DNA of 64,000 nucleotides from Sphingopyxis sp. H073 (GTDB lineage: Bacteria; Pseudomonadota; Alphaproteobacteria; Sphingomonadales; Sphingomonadaceae): NCBI RefSeq assembly GCF_001468395.1, contig NZ_LNSG01000006.1, positions 226,001 through 290,000 of the forward strand, given 5' to 3'. Below, in pieces: positions 26,004 through 32,793 of the stretch. How positions within the stretch are numbered: position 1 is the first letter of the stretch; every line of letters starts with the position of its first letter. Position numbers and translations under genes: made by a program. A model generated the notes under the pieces. That model made no database searches and had not been told where the DNA came from. It was given only the letters and a program-made list of their open reading frames with translations.

Positions 26004-26414
26004 TCAGTCCGCGGCGATCCGGCGCGCGGTGTCTTGCACAAGCGCGATCATGTTGGGGACGCCCTGCGTGCGGTTCGACGAGAGCTGGCGCGTGAGGTCG
26101 AAGGGGGCGAGCGCGGCGGCGACGTCCATCGCCGCGACTTCGGCCGCCGGGCGGTCCTGCACCGCCGCAAGGACCAGCGCGACGATCCCCTTGGTGATCG
26201 CGGCATTGCTGTCGGCGAGGAAATGGAGCCGCCCGCCGTCCTGCGGTACCGGATAAACCCAGACGCTGGCCGAACAGCCGCGGACCAAGGTCGCGTCGGT
26301 CTTGAGCGCGTCGGGCATCGGCTCGAGTTCCCGGCCTAGCTCGATCAGCAGGCGATAGCGATCGTCGCCGTCGAGAAAGTCATATTCTTCGAAGATGTCG
26401 GTCAGGCTGCGCAT
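26004..26414 (-). CDS. sufE: SufE-family cysteine desulfurase activator
   Basis: Accepts sulfur from the SufS desulfurase for Fe-S cluster assembly. 136 residues. The sulfur-acceptor cysteine is in VRGCSASVWV, preceded by the typical RYRLLIELGRELEPMP. The ATG at 26414 is chosen because it opens the conserved MRSLTDIFEEYDFLD; the upstream open frame is mostly repeat-derived. No other suf genes are in the window. It lies downstream of the psp operon on the same strand, separated by about 190 bases. Confidence 0.93.
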   Translation of the reverse strand: MRSLTDIFEEYDFLDGDDRYRLLIELGRELEPMPDALKTDATLVRGCSASVWVYPVPQDGGRLHFLADSNAAITKGIVALVLAAVQDRPAAEVAAMDVAAALAPFDLTRQLSSNRTQGVPNMIALVQDTARRIAAD

Positions 26415-26561
26415 GGCGGCGCCAGTGGCAGATTTGGGGGGCGGAGGAAAGGGCTTTGCCCCTCGCTTCAACACTCGCCATGCTGGCTGCGGCCATGGTT
26501 TCGCTGTGTCAGCATACATGGCCCCCCGCTCTCGATATTCGCCGCGCTTGGGGGGCTCCGG

Positions 26562-26594
26562 CCATGGGCCCTGAAACAAGTTCAGGGTGACCAT
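26562..26594. repeat. Half copy of palindromic repeat family B
   Basis: Only one arm is present: CCCTGAAACAAGTTCAGGGT flanked by GGCCATGGG. It lies between the last psp-cluster gene and sufE. I see no partner arm within 150 bases. Confidence 0.6.
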
Positions 26595-26607
26595 GAGAAA
26601 TGGGTGG

Positions 26608-26865
26608 TTACAGATCGACCCCCGCCGCGATGGCTTCGAGCTTGCGCAGCCGTTCCTTGAGGTCGGCGATCTCGATCCGCGATCCGGCGTGCGGGACGGA
26701 GGGGTCGTTCGCCGCGGGACCGTGGCCCGCCGCGAGTTCCTCGCGCTTCAGTTGGATCCAGTCGCGCCAGCCGCGGAGCGCAGCAAGGCTGATAATCGAC
26801 AGCGCCGACAGCGCGACCGCCGCCGTGATCAGGTTGGTGGCGAGGTCAGACGTCATGGTGCCCAT
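26608..26865 (-). CDS. Small membrane coiled-coil protein, distant PspB-like paralogue (psp operon gene 9)
   Basis: 85 residues: a membrane segment at about 8-30, a charged middle (DWIQLKREE), and a C-terminal heptad stretch (IADLKERLRKLEAIAAG) that resembles the ends of its upstream neighbours but has lost the ERI-T-D signature. The ATG at 26865 has a strong AAGGAG site at 7 bases; an in-frame ATG 9 bases later is less well placed. It is last of the psp run, 26 bases after the previous gene. Function unknown; membrane-stress sensing is inferred from context. Confidence 0.75.
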   Translation of the reverse strand: MGTMTSDLATNLITAAVALSALSIISLAALRGWRDWIQLKREELAAGHGPAANDPSVPHAGSRIEIADLKERLRKLEAIAAGVDL

Positions 26866-26891
26866 GGGTTGGCTCCTTCTTCGTCAAGGTC

Positions 26892-27164
26892 TCAGGGGAG
26901 GGACCGGTCGCGCAGGCTCTCGATTTCCTGGTCGAGCGTGACCGCGCGGTTATTGTCGGTGGCGATGCGTTCGAGCACCTGGATGCGCTCCTTGAGCGCG
27001 CGGATCTCTGCCTGCAGCGCCCTAGTCTCGGCTTCGGTCGCGGCGTTGTTCGCGACATAGACTTCATTACCGTGGCGATCGCGGCGCACGCCATATTTCG
27101 CGCGGACGATGCTGCCGATGGTCACGATGAGGACGATGCCGATGACCATTTCAAAGGGGTTCAT
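26892..27164 (-). CDS. Small membrane coiled-coil protein, PspB-like paralogue (psp operon gene 8)
   Basis: 90 residues: an N-terminal membrane segment (~4-21), a basic patch with RAKYGVRRDRHGNEVYV, then a coiled coil ending in LKERIQVLERIATDNN and EIESLRDR. The ERIATD signature is shared with three other genes of the run, and the RAKYG patch echoes the KHGYP and KNGYP of genes 6 and 7. It has no clear named family. The spacing to its neighbours (48 and 26 bases) fits one operon. Confidence 0.78.
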   Translation of the reverse strand: MNPFEMVIGIVLIVTIGSIVRAKYGVRRDRHGNEVYVANNAATEAETRALQAEIRALKERIQVLERIATDNNRAVTLDQEIESLRDRSLP

Positions 27165-27212
27165 GGGGGGATCCTTTCGCTTGTTTCTTGTTGTTGTGGT
27201 CTTTTGTCGGTG

Positions 27213-27461
27213 TCAGTTGAGCGGCGCGTCGCGCAGCTTTTCGATCTCTTCGGCGACATCGACACCGCGATCGGTGGCAATGCGTTCGAGGACGCGGACG
27301 CGGGCTTCGAGCCGTTCGGTCTGCGCCGCATATTGCGCCGCCTTCTCGGCGGTCATTTCCGACTGCTTTTCGATCATCTTCTGCTGGTGCTTGGTCCAGA
27401 TGAACAGCCCCCCGACGATGAACGGCGCGAGCGGGATCAGCGCGTAGATCATATTTTCCAT
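27213..27461 (-). CDS. Small membrane coiled-coil protein, PspB-like paralogue (psp operon gene 7)
   Basis: 82 residues: a membrane segment at about 4-21 (ALIPLAPFIVGGLFIW), a charged helix, and a coiled coil with LEARVRVLERIATDRG and EEIEKLRD. PspB itself has the same plan: one short membrane helix then a cytoplasmic coiled coil with VERI. The ATG at 27461 follows GAGGA at 8 bases; the upstream frame overlaps the previous gene. Exact function unknown. Confidence 0.8.
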   Translation of the reverse strand: MENMIYALIPLAPFIVGGLFIWTKHQQKMIEKQSEMTAEKAAQYAAQTERLEARVRVLERIATDRGVDVAEEIEKLRDAPLN

Positions 27462-27471
27462 GATATGTTCC

Positions 27472-27789
27472 TCAGTTCGCGGGGCGCCGCAGCGCCTCGA
27501 TCTCATGGCTCAGCCGATGCCCCTCGTCGGTGACGATGCGCTCGATCACTGCAAGGCGGTCCTTGACCGAACCCAGTTCGGCGCGGAGCTGGGCATTTTC
27601 CTGGCTGACCAGCTTGACGCGCTCGATCGTCTCGTCGCTCGTCTTGGGATAGATCGCCTTGCCCCAGCTGTTTTCGAGCGGATAGCCGTTCTTGACGCGA
27701 AGCCAGGTGGTGAAGACCCAGCCGCCGACCCCGGCCAGGCCGACGATGGCGGCAACGGGGGCGATGGTGTTGAGCAATACGAGATCCAT
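27472..27789 (-). CDS. Small membrane coiled-coil protein, PspB-like paralogue (psp operon gene 6)
   Basis: 105 residues: a membrane segment ~5-27, then FTTWLRVKNGYPLENSWG, then a coiled coil with VKDRLAVIERIVTDEG and SHEIEALR. It is clearly related to the gene just upstream, sharing FTTW-[IL]-R-x-K-x-GYP-x-EN-x-WG, so the two look like a tandem duplication. Spacing to the neighbours is 14 and 10 bases. No named domain recognised beyond the PspB-like tail. Confidence 0.82.
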   Translation of the reverse strand: MDLVLLNTIAPVAAIVGLAGVGGWVFTTWLRVKNGYPLENSWGKAIYPKTSDETIERVKLVSQENAQLRAELGSVKDRLAVIERIVTDEGHRLSHEIEALRRPAN

Positions 27790-27803
27790 TGTCGTCTATC
27801 CTC

Positions 27804-28103
27804 TCAGCGCAGACGGTCGATCTGGTCGGCGAGCTGCGCGGCCTGGCCGTGATTGTCGGTCGCGATGCGTTCGAGCACCGAGATGCGTTCCTCGAGCCGG
27901 CCGATCTGGCCGACGAGTCTGGCATTCTCCTCCGTGAGCAGCGTGATTTTTCGATCAGCGTCGACGTCGGTTCGATGAACCGTGCCGCCCCATTCATTCT
28001 CAACGGGATAGCCGTGCTTGGCGCGGATCCAGGTGGTGAACATCCAGCCGCCGATCGACAGGGCGATGATGGCGAGGACGAAAGCAGGACCACCGAAGTT
28101 CAT
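27804..28103 (-). CDS. Small membrane coiled-coil protein, PspB-like paralogue (psp operon gene 5)
   Basis: 99 residues: a membrane segment ~6-25, then FTTWIRAKHGYPVENEWGG, then a coiled coil with LEERISVLERIATDNH and ADQIDRLR. Closest relative in the window is the next gene downstream. It starts 41 bases after pspC. The shared ERIATD ending with PspB suggests that it could pair with PspB or PspC at the inner membrane; this is inference. Confidence 0.82.
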   Translation of the reverse strand: MNFGGPAFVLAIIALSIGGWMFTTWIRAKHGYPVENEWGGTVHRTDVDADRKITLLTEENARLVGQIGRLEERISVLERIATDNHGQAAQLADQIDRLR

Positions 28104-28144
28104 TCTTATTCTCCCTGTTGCCCGTCAGTCGATCTGCGCGCCGA

Positions 28145-28525
28145 TTACCGGAGAGCGTCGATCTCGTCGGCGAGACGGCGGTTGTGGCTGGTGTAGTAGA
28201 GCTCGATGTCGGCGAGCCGGCGGTCGATGTCGCGAAAGCGCGAGCGGATGTCGCGGGTCGAGGCGCTGGGGTTCGAGCGCACGCCCTGCCAGAACTTCGC
28301 CTCCTCGTTCGATCCGTAGAGCGCGAAGGGCTTGGGCGTCCCCATCCAGGCGACCATCCAGTAGGCGATCAGCGTCCAGGGGAACCCGCCCATCAGGGTC
28401 AGGAGGACCGCGCCGACGCGAACCCAGAGGACGTCGATCCCGCTATAATCCGCGATCCCGGCGCACACACCGCTCCACTTGGCGTTCTGTTTGTCGAGGT
28501 AGAATTTCGTGCGGCTGGCAGACAT
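28145..28525 (-). CDS. pspC: Envelope stress membrane protein PspC
   Basis: Inner-membrane sensor of the phage-shock response; with PspB it senses membrane damage and binds PspA. 126 residues. The PspC domain (KFYLDKQNAKWSGVCAGIAD, then LWVRVGAVLLTLMGGFPWTLIAYWM) covers ~5-65. The ~55-residue tail is a charged helix ending DIDRRLADIELYYTSHNRR and ADEIDALR, which resembles the C-termini of the small neighbours. It starts 2 bases after the pspB stop. Confidence 0.93.
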   Translation of the reverse strand: MSASRTKFYLDKQNAKWSGVCAGIADYSGIDVLWVRVGAVLLTLMGGFPWTLIAYWMVAWMGTPKPFALYGSNEEAKFWQGVRSNPSASTRDIRSRFRDIDRRLADIELYYTSHNRRLADEIDALR

Positions 28526-28527
28526 CT

Positions 28528-28809
28528 TCAGTTCCTCCGGCTCGTGCTGTTGTTTTCGAGTTGCGCCAGCTCTTCATCGCTCCGCACCGAAGGGCGGAAG
28601 TCGGGATGGTCGGCGCTGATGATGCGTTCGACGGTGTGCAGGCGGTTTTCGAGCCGGCGCGCCGTGTCGTAGAGTTCGTCGAGCAGCTGCTCATCCTCTC
28701 CGGTCAGCGTCTTGGCCTGCTTCCACTTGGTGATGTAGTGGAGGATCAGCCAGGGCAGACCGAGGAAGAGGGTGCCAATGACGATCGGGACAATGATCAC
28801 TTCTTCCAT
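28528..28809 (-). CDS. pspB: Envelope stress protein PspB
   Basis: Small inner-membrane partner of PspC. 93 residues: a membrane helix ~5-25 (VIIVPIVIGTLFLGLPWLIL), then a cytoplasmic coiled coil with LLDELYDTARRLENRLHTVERII, the hallmark of PspB. The tail is longer than in E. coli PspB. It begins 12 bases after the pspA stop and is followed at once by pspC. Confidence 0.9.
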   Translation of the reverse strand: MEEVIIVPIVIGTLFLGLPWLILHYITKWKQAKTLTGEDEQLLDELYDTARRLENRLHTVERIISADHPDFRPSVRSDEELAQLENNSTSRRN

Positions 28810-28821
28810 CGGTCCGGCTCC

Positions 28822-29484
28822 TTACTTCTTGCCCTGCGCGGCCTTCAGCGCGGCGAGTTCGTCGGCGACCTTGTCGGCGGCCTGCAGGTCGGCGATTTCC
28901 TCGTCGAGCGACTTCTTGTAGCCGAGACCGAGCGCATCGGCGCGGCCTTCGGCTTCGTCGACGCGGCGTTCGAGGATCTCGAAGCGCGAGAAGGCATCCT
29001 GGACGCGGTCGCCATTAGTCATCTCGCGCAGCTTATAGCGGTTCTCGGCGCTTTCGAGGCGGTTGACGACGCTCGACTGGCGCGCGCGCGCTTCGCTCAA
29101 CTTCTTCTGCAGCTTGGCGATATCGGCTTCATAGCCCTGCAGCGCGTCGTCGAGGACGGCGATCTCGGCCTTCAGCTTGTCGGCCATGTCGCCGGCCTTC
29201 TGCTTTTCGACGAGGGCGGCAGTGGCGAGATCTTCGCGGTCCTTCGACAGCGCGAGTTCGGCCTTTTCCTTCCAGCTGTCCTGCAGGCTTTCGAGCTTGG
29301 CGATGTGGCGGCGCATTTCCTTCTGGTCCGCGATCGTGCGGGCGGCAGAGGCGCGGACTTCGACGAGCGTTTCGTTCATCTCGAAGATGATCTGGCGGAT
29401 CATCTTTTCGGGATCTTCCGCGCGGTCGAGCAGGTCGGTGACGTTGGCGGCGATGATGTCGCGGGTCCGTGAGAAAATACCCAT
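28822..29484 (-). CDS. pspA: Phage shock protein A (PspA/IM30)
   Basis: Membrane-associated ESCRT-III-like protein that repairs damaged inner membrane and, in enterobacteria, holds PspF inactive. 220 residues, almost entirely coiled coil, opening with the amphipathic MGIFSRTRDIIAANVTDLLD and containing the family's EDPEKMIRQIIFEM. The ATG at 29484 follows an AGGAG site. The preceding small gene is separated by a strong hairpin (29521-29564). Confidence 0.97.
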   Translation of the reverse strand: MGIFSRTRDIIAANVTDLLDRAEDPEKMIRQIIFEMNETLVEVRASAARTIADQKEMRRHIAKLESLQDSWKEKAELALSKDREDLATAALVEKQKAGDMADKLKAEIAVLDDALQGYEADIAKLQKKLSEARARQSSVVNRLESAENRYKLREMTNGDRVQDAFSRFEILERRVDEAEGRADALGLGYKKSLDEEIADLQAADKVADELAALKAAQGKK

Positions 29485-29520
29485 TTGGAAACTCCTGTCG
29501 AAACTTGGTCCTAAGAAATG

Positions 29521-29564
29521 CTGGTGCCGGGGCGGGGCAAGGGGGGAGAGTGCCCCGGCACCAG
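29521..29564 (-). promoter_or_regulatory. Strong RNA hairpin between the 46-residue peptide gene and pspA
   Basis: A perfect 13-base inverted repeat, CTGGTGCCGGGGC and GCCCCGGCACCAG, with an 18-base loop. It sits just after the stop of the small gene and before the pspA ribosome site. No T run follows on the minus strand, so it may stabilise or partly stop the transcript rather than terminate it fully. Confidence 0.6.
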
Positions 29565-29571
29565 TGTTCGG

Positions 29572-29712
29572 TCAGGCCAGATGGCTGACCGCCGGGGTTG
29601 CCGCAGCGATGTCGTAAAGGACTTTCGGCTGGTCGATCACGCCGACGAAAATAGCCAGCGCTCCGAACGCGCTGAGCGCGAAGGTGGCGGCTTGGGCAAA
29701 CATCGTCTTCAT
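29572..29712 (-). CDS. 46-residue single-pass membrane peptide, first gene of the psp operon
   Basis: Predicted small membrane protein with one hydrophobic helix (~7-26, ATFALSAFGALAIFVGVID) and a short tail. The ATG at 29712 has a GGAAGG site at 9 bases and follows the sigma-54 promoter by roughly 50 bases of leader. It is not PspD by sequence, as far as I can tell. Its position suggests a role in the response; too short for a firm family call. A longer upstream frame would run through the promoter and is rejected. Confidence 0.65.
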   Translation of the reverse strand: MKTMFAQAATFALSAFGALAIFVGVIDQPKVLYDIAAATPAVSHLA

Positions 29713-29772
29713 GGGTTCTACCTTCCCTTTTTCGCTGCACCGGAGCGATGTGCGCCGGCTCGTGAATATCAT

Positions 29773-29788
29773 TGCAGGAGGCGTGCCA
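29773..29788 (-). promoter_or_regulatory. Sigma-54 promoter of the psp operon
   Basis: On the minus strand TGGCACGCCTCCTGCA matches the sigma-54 consensus TGGCACGNNNNTTGCA at every defined base but one, with the required GG-to-GC spacing. It lies between the psp genes and the divergent sigma-54 activator gene pspF. The region 29789-29888, containing ATTGCCCGCAAT and TTGCCAATGATTGG, is the place for PspF binding sites. Confidence 0.85.
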
Positions 29789-29888
29789 ATTGCCCGCAAT
29801 GGCAGAAAAGCGCCAAACTTGACGCAGAAACCTGGCCTCGCCGCGAATTGACTTGCCATTCAGCGGGAAAATTTGCCAATGATTGGGA

Positions 29889-30914
29889 ATGGAACGCGAA
29901 ACGCAGTTCATCGGCCAGTCGGCGGCCTTTCAGGATGCGGTCGACCGCGCGAGCCAGGCGGCGACGCTCGACCGCCCGGTGCTCGTGATCGGCGAGCGCG
30001 GCACCGGCAAGGAACTGATCGCCGAACGCCTCCATCGCCTGTCGGCGCGCTGGGACCGCCCCTATGTGATCATGAACTGCGCCGCGATGCCCGAGACGCT
30101 GATCGAGAGCGAGCTGTTCGGGCATGAGGCGGGCGCCTTTACCGGCGCGACCAAAACGCGCGCCGGACGCTTCGAAGAGGCCGACGGCGGCACGCTCTTC
30201 CTCGACGAGCTGGCGACGATGTCGATGGGGGCGCAGGAGCGGCTGCTGCGCGCTGTCGAATATGGCGAGGTCACCCGCGTCGGCTCGTCGCGCCCGATCC
30301 GCGTCGACGTCCGCATCGTCGCGGCGACGAACGAGCACCTGCCCGCGCTGGTCGAAGACAACCGCTTCCGCGCCGACCTGCTCGACCGGCTGTCGTTCGA
30401 GGTCATCACCCTCCCCCCGCTGCGCGCGCGCGAGGGCGATATCGAGGTGCTCGCCACCTACTTCGGCCAGCGCATGGCGGCGGTACTCGGCTGGGAGGAA
30501 TGGCCCGGCTTCGGCCCGCGCGCGCTGGCGGCGATGGAGGGCCACGACTGGCCGGGCAATGTCCGCGAGCTGCGTAACGTCATCGAGCGCGCCATCTATC
30601 GCTGGGCCGATCCCGAGCGGCCGGTCGACGCGCTGAGCTTCGATCCCTTCGCGAGTCCCTGGCAGCCGGTCGTCCGCAACGCGACCGCCAAACCGGCAGC
30701 GGCTGCCGCGGCGAGCGAAGGCGCCCCCACCGCCCCCGAACCGCAATCGGGCCCGGTCAGCGACCTGCGCGCCGCGGTCGACGCCTATGAAAAGCAGATC
30801 TTGGCCGACACGATGGCGCGCTGCCGTTTCAACCAGAAGGTCGCGGCCGAGGCGCTGGGCCTCAGCTACGACCAGATTCGCCATGCACTAAAAAAGCATG
30901 GGCTGAATCAGTAA
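29889..30914 (+). CDS. pspF: Sigma-54-dependent activator PspF
   Basis: AAA+ enhancer-binding protein that opens sigma-54 promoters. 341 residues: no N-terminal receiver domain, Walker A GERGTGKE, the sigma-54 contact loop GAFTGA, Walker B GTLFLDE, and a C-terminal Fis-type helix-turn-helix (NQKVAAEALGLSYDQIRHALKK). An Ala/Pro-rich linker joins them. The ATG at 29889 is used; a TTG two codons earlier is possible. Divergent from the psp operon, as in enterobacteria, so PspA probably controls it. Confidence 0.95.
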   Translation: MERETQFIGQSAAFQDAVDRASQAATLDRPVLVIGERGTGKELIAERLHRLSARWDRPYVIMNCAAMPETLIESELFGHEAGAFTGATKTRAGRFEEADGGTLFLDELATMSMGAQERLLRAVEYGEVTRVGSSRPIRVDVRIVAATNEHLPALVEDNRFRADLLDRLSFEVITLPPLRAREGDIEVLATYFGQRMAAVLGWEEWPGFGPRALAAMEGHDWPGNVRELRNVIERAIYRWADPERPVDALSFDPFASPWQPVVRNATAKPAAAAAASEGAPTAPEPQSGPVSDLRAAVDAYEKQILADTMARCRFNQKVAAEALGLSYDQIRHALKKHGLNQ

Positions 30915-30932
30915 CGCCGCCCTGCCGTTTTT

Positions 30933-31009
30933 CGTCACCCCGGACTCGATCCGGGGTCCATTCATCCTGGCGCTGGAACGATGGATCCGGGATCGAGTCC
31001 GGGATGGCG
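30933..31009. repeat. Palindromic repeat family A, copy 2
   Basis: Left arm CACCCCGGACTCGATCCGGG and right arm GATCCGGGATCGAGTCCGGG around a short loop. Compared with the other A copies, ACTTGATC is replaced by ACTCGATC in both arms, so the change is compensated. It lies between two convergent genes, pspF and a lipoprotein gene, and may end both transcripts. Confidence 0.88.
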
Positions 31010-31020
31010 ACAGGCAGGGG

Positions 31021-31542
31021 TTACTCCCCAGGCAGCTGTTTGCTCAGCGCCTCGATGATCGCCTCCTGCGCCGACGCCGTATCGGCAAGCCGGTCACGCA
31101 GAGCGTAGATGTCGGGAAGGCCGTCGACCGCTTCGTCGATGCTGCGCTCCAGATAAAGCCGGTCGAGGTCCGCCAGCGCCTCGGTCAGCGGCGCCCGCGC
31201 AGCGACGAGACGCGAGATCGCCTGCTGCGCGACGACCCAGCGTTCGCTCGCCACCGGCGCGCCAGCAGCCGCCGCAACCGCCGAGGCTGCCGCGTCGCGC
31301 TCGGAGGCGAAAGCCTGCTGGGCAGCGGTCGAATCGGCTTCCCACCGCCCGAGCCGGCCGGCAAGGTCGGTAGGCAACGGCCCGGGGGGCGTGACCGCGA
31401 CCGACGGCGGGACCACTTCGAACCGCCCTTCAACCGCGCGCTTGGCCAGCGACGGCGCCGGTCCGCCTGCTCCGGGCCCGCCGGCGCAGGCGGACAGGGT
31501 CAGGGCAGCCATGACAGGCAGGAATAAGGAGGCGCGCTTCAT
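31021..31542 (-). CDS. Predicted lipoprotein of unknown function
   Basis: 173 residues with a lipoprotein signal (MKRASLFLPVMAALTLSAC; lipobox LSAC at ~16-19), a Gly/Pro-rich linker, then a mostly helical Ala-rich region with WVVAQQAISRLVAARAPL. I do not recognise the family. The ATG at 31542 is chosen for the signal; the frame is open further upstream. Converges with pspF across a palindromic repeat and is divergent from rplU. Confidence 0.75.
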   Translation of the reverse strand: MKRASLFLPVMAALTLSACAGGPGAGGPAPSLAKRAVEGRFEVVPPSVAVTPPGPLPTDLAGRLGRWEADSTAAQQAFASERDAAASAVAAAAGAPVASERWVVAQQAISRLVAARAPLTEALADLDRLYLERSIDEAVDGLPDIYALRDRLADTASAQEAIIEALSKQLPGE

Positions 31543-31651
31543 TGCCGCCCCTGATATGGGGCGCGTGCGCAGGCGGCAAGTGCCGAATCGGAATCCCCGG
31601 AGCCAACTTGGCTTCGCTGCATTATCCGTTAAAAAGCACGGAAATATGCGG

Positions 31652-31680
31652 TTGACAGCACGAACGGAGATCGCTAGGTG
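31652..31680 (+). promoter_or_regulatory. Candidate sigma-70-type promoter of rplU-rpmA
   Basis: TTGACA at 31652-31657, a 17-base spacer and TAGGTG at 31675-31680. It lies about 90 bases before the rplU start. The -35 box is perfect; the -10 is weak. Confidence 0.5.
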
Positions 31681-31769
31681 CGCGGTCTTTCCCGCTTGCT
31701 GGAAAATTCGCCTGCTTTGGCGGGTGACCGGCAGCGCGGGTGTTCTAGTTTCTGATTGGATGGAAGACC

Positions 31770-32234
31770 ATGTTCGCAATCGTGCGCACGGGCGGAAAGC
31801 AGTATCGCGTTGCCGCCGGAGACAAGATCGCCGTCGAGAAGATCGAGGGTGAAGCCGGTGACACCGTGTCGCTGGGCGACGTCCTGCTGGCCGGTGACGG
31901 CGGCGAGGTGAAGGATGCGAAGGGTCTGACCGTTTCGGCCGAGATCATCGCCCAGACCCGCGGCGAAAAGGTCATCGTGTTCAAGAAGCGCCGCCGGCAC
32001 AACTACCGTCGCCGCAACGGCCACCGCCAGTCGCTGACGCTGCTGCGCATCCTTGCCGTCGGCGAAGCCAAGAAGGCCGCACCGAAGAAGGAAGCCGCGC
32101 CGAAGGTCGAAGAGGCCGCCGCTGCTCCCGCCGCCGAAAAGGCTGCCGCGCCGAAGAAGGCCGCTGCCCCCAAGGCCGAGACCGCCGAAAAGAAGCCCGC
32201 TGCCAAGAAGGCGGCCCCCAAGAAGGAAGCCTGA
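31770..32234 (+). CDS. rplU: 50S ribosomal protein L21 with a basic Lys/Ala tail
   Basis: Large-subunit ribosomal protein bL21. 154 residues; the first ~100 are the normal fold ([14 protein letters not shown], then [18 protein letters not shown]). The last ~53 are a low-complexity tail of Lys, Ala, Pro and Glu (repeats of AAPKK and KAAAPK), like a histone H1 tail. Starts the rplU-rpmA operon. Confidence 0.97.
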   Translation: MFAIVRTGGKQYRVAAGDKIAVEKIEGEAGDTVSLGDVLLAGDGGEVKDAKGLTVSAEIIAQTRGEKVIVFKKRRRHNYRRRNGHRQSLTLLRILAVGEAKKAAPKKEAAPKVEEAAAAPAAEKAAAPKKAAAPKAETAEKKPAAKKAAPKKEA

Positions 32235-32282
32235 GCGCGGTAACGCAGCTCGGCCCCTCAAGCGAAGTAAGGAGTTTAGGTC

Positions 32283-32552
32283 ATGGCACATAAGAAAGCA
32301 GGCGGTTCGTCGCGCAACGGTCGCGACTCGCAGGCCAAGCGCCTTGGCGTGAAGAAGTTCGGCGGTCAGGAAGTGATCGGCGGCAACATCATCGTGCGCC
32401 AGCGCGGCACCAAGGTGTACGCGGGCGTCAACGTCGGCATGGGCAAGGACCACACGCTGTTCGCCACCGCCGACGGCCGCGTCCGATTCCACGATGGCAA
32501 GCTTGGCCGCAAATATGTGTCGGTCGACGCCATGGCGGAAGCCGCCGAATAA
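32283..32552 (+). CDS. rpmA: 50S ribosomal protein L27
   Basis: Ribosomal protein bL27, whose N-terminus reaches the peptidyl transferase centre. 89 residues with the canonical [20 protein letters not shown] and [20 protein letters not shown]. Ribosome site AAGGAG upstream. 48 bases after rplU; a terminator follows. Confidence 0.98.
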   Translation: MAHKKAGGSSRNGRDSQAKRLGVKKFGGQEVIGGNIIVRQRGTKVYAGVNVGMGKDHTLFATADGRVRFHDGKLGRKYVSVDAMAEAAE

Positions 32553-32631
32553 GGGCGATCTTGCACGGGTCGCCCATCAAGGGATGACCCGGAGCCGTCC
32601 TTTCCGCCCCAAGCGGAAACAAGGTTCGAAA

Positions 32632-32668
32632 AGAGGGAGACGGGTCACCCCCGGACTCCCTTTTTTCT
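32632..32668 (+). terminator. Rho-independent terminator of rplU-rpmA
   Basis: GAGGGAG, a loop containing ACGGGTCACCCCCGGA, CTCCC, then TTTTTTCTT. A second small hairpin, TTTCCGC-CCCAA-GCGGAAA, precedes it at 32601-32619. Confidence 0.7.
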
Positions 32669-32793
32669 TGTCCGCCGTCGATTGCCTCGGTTCCGGACGC
32701 GAAAACAGGGCCATCCATCTCCCTCGCGCATCGACTGTCGTCAAAGAGTCACCATGTGGCGGCTAGGGCGACAGGCAAATGGGAGTGATAAGA

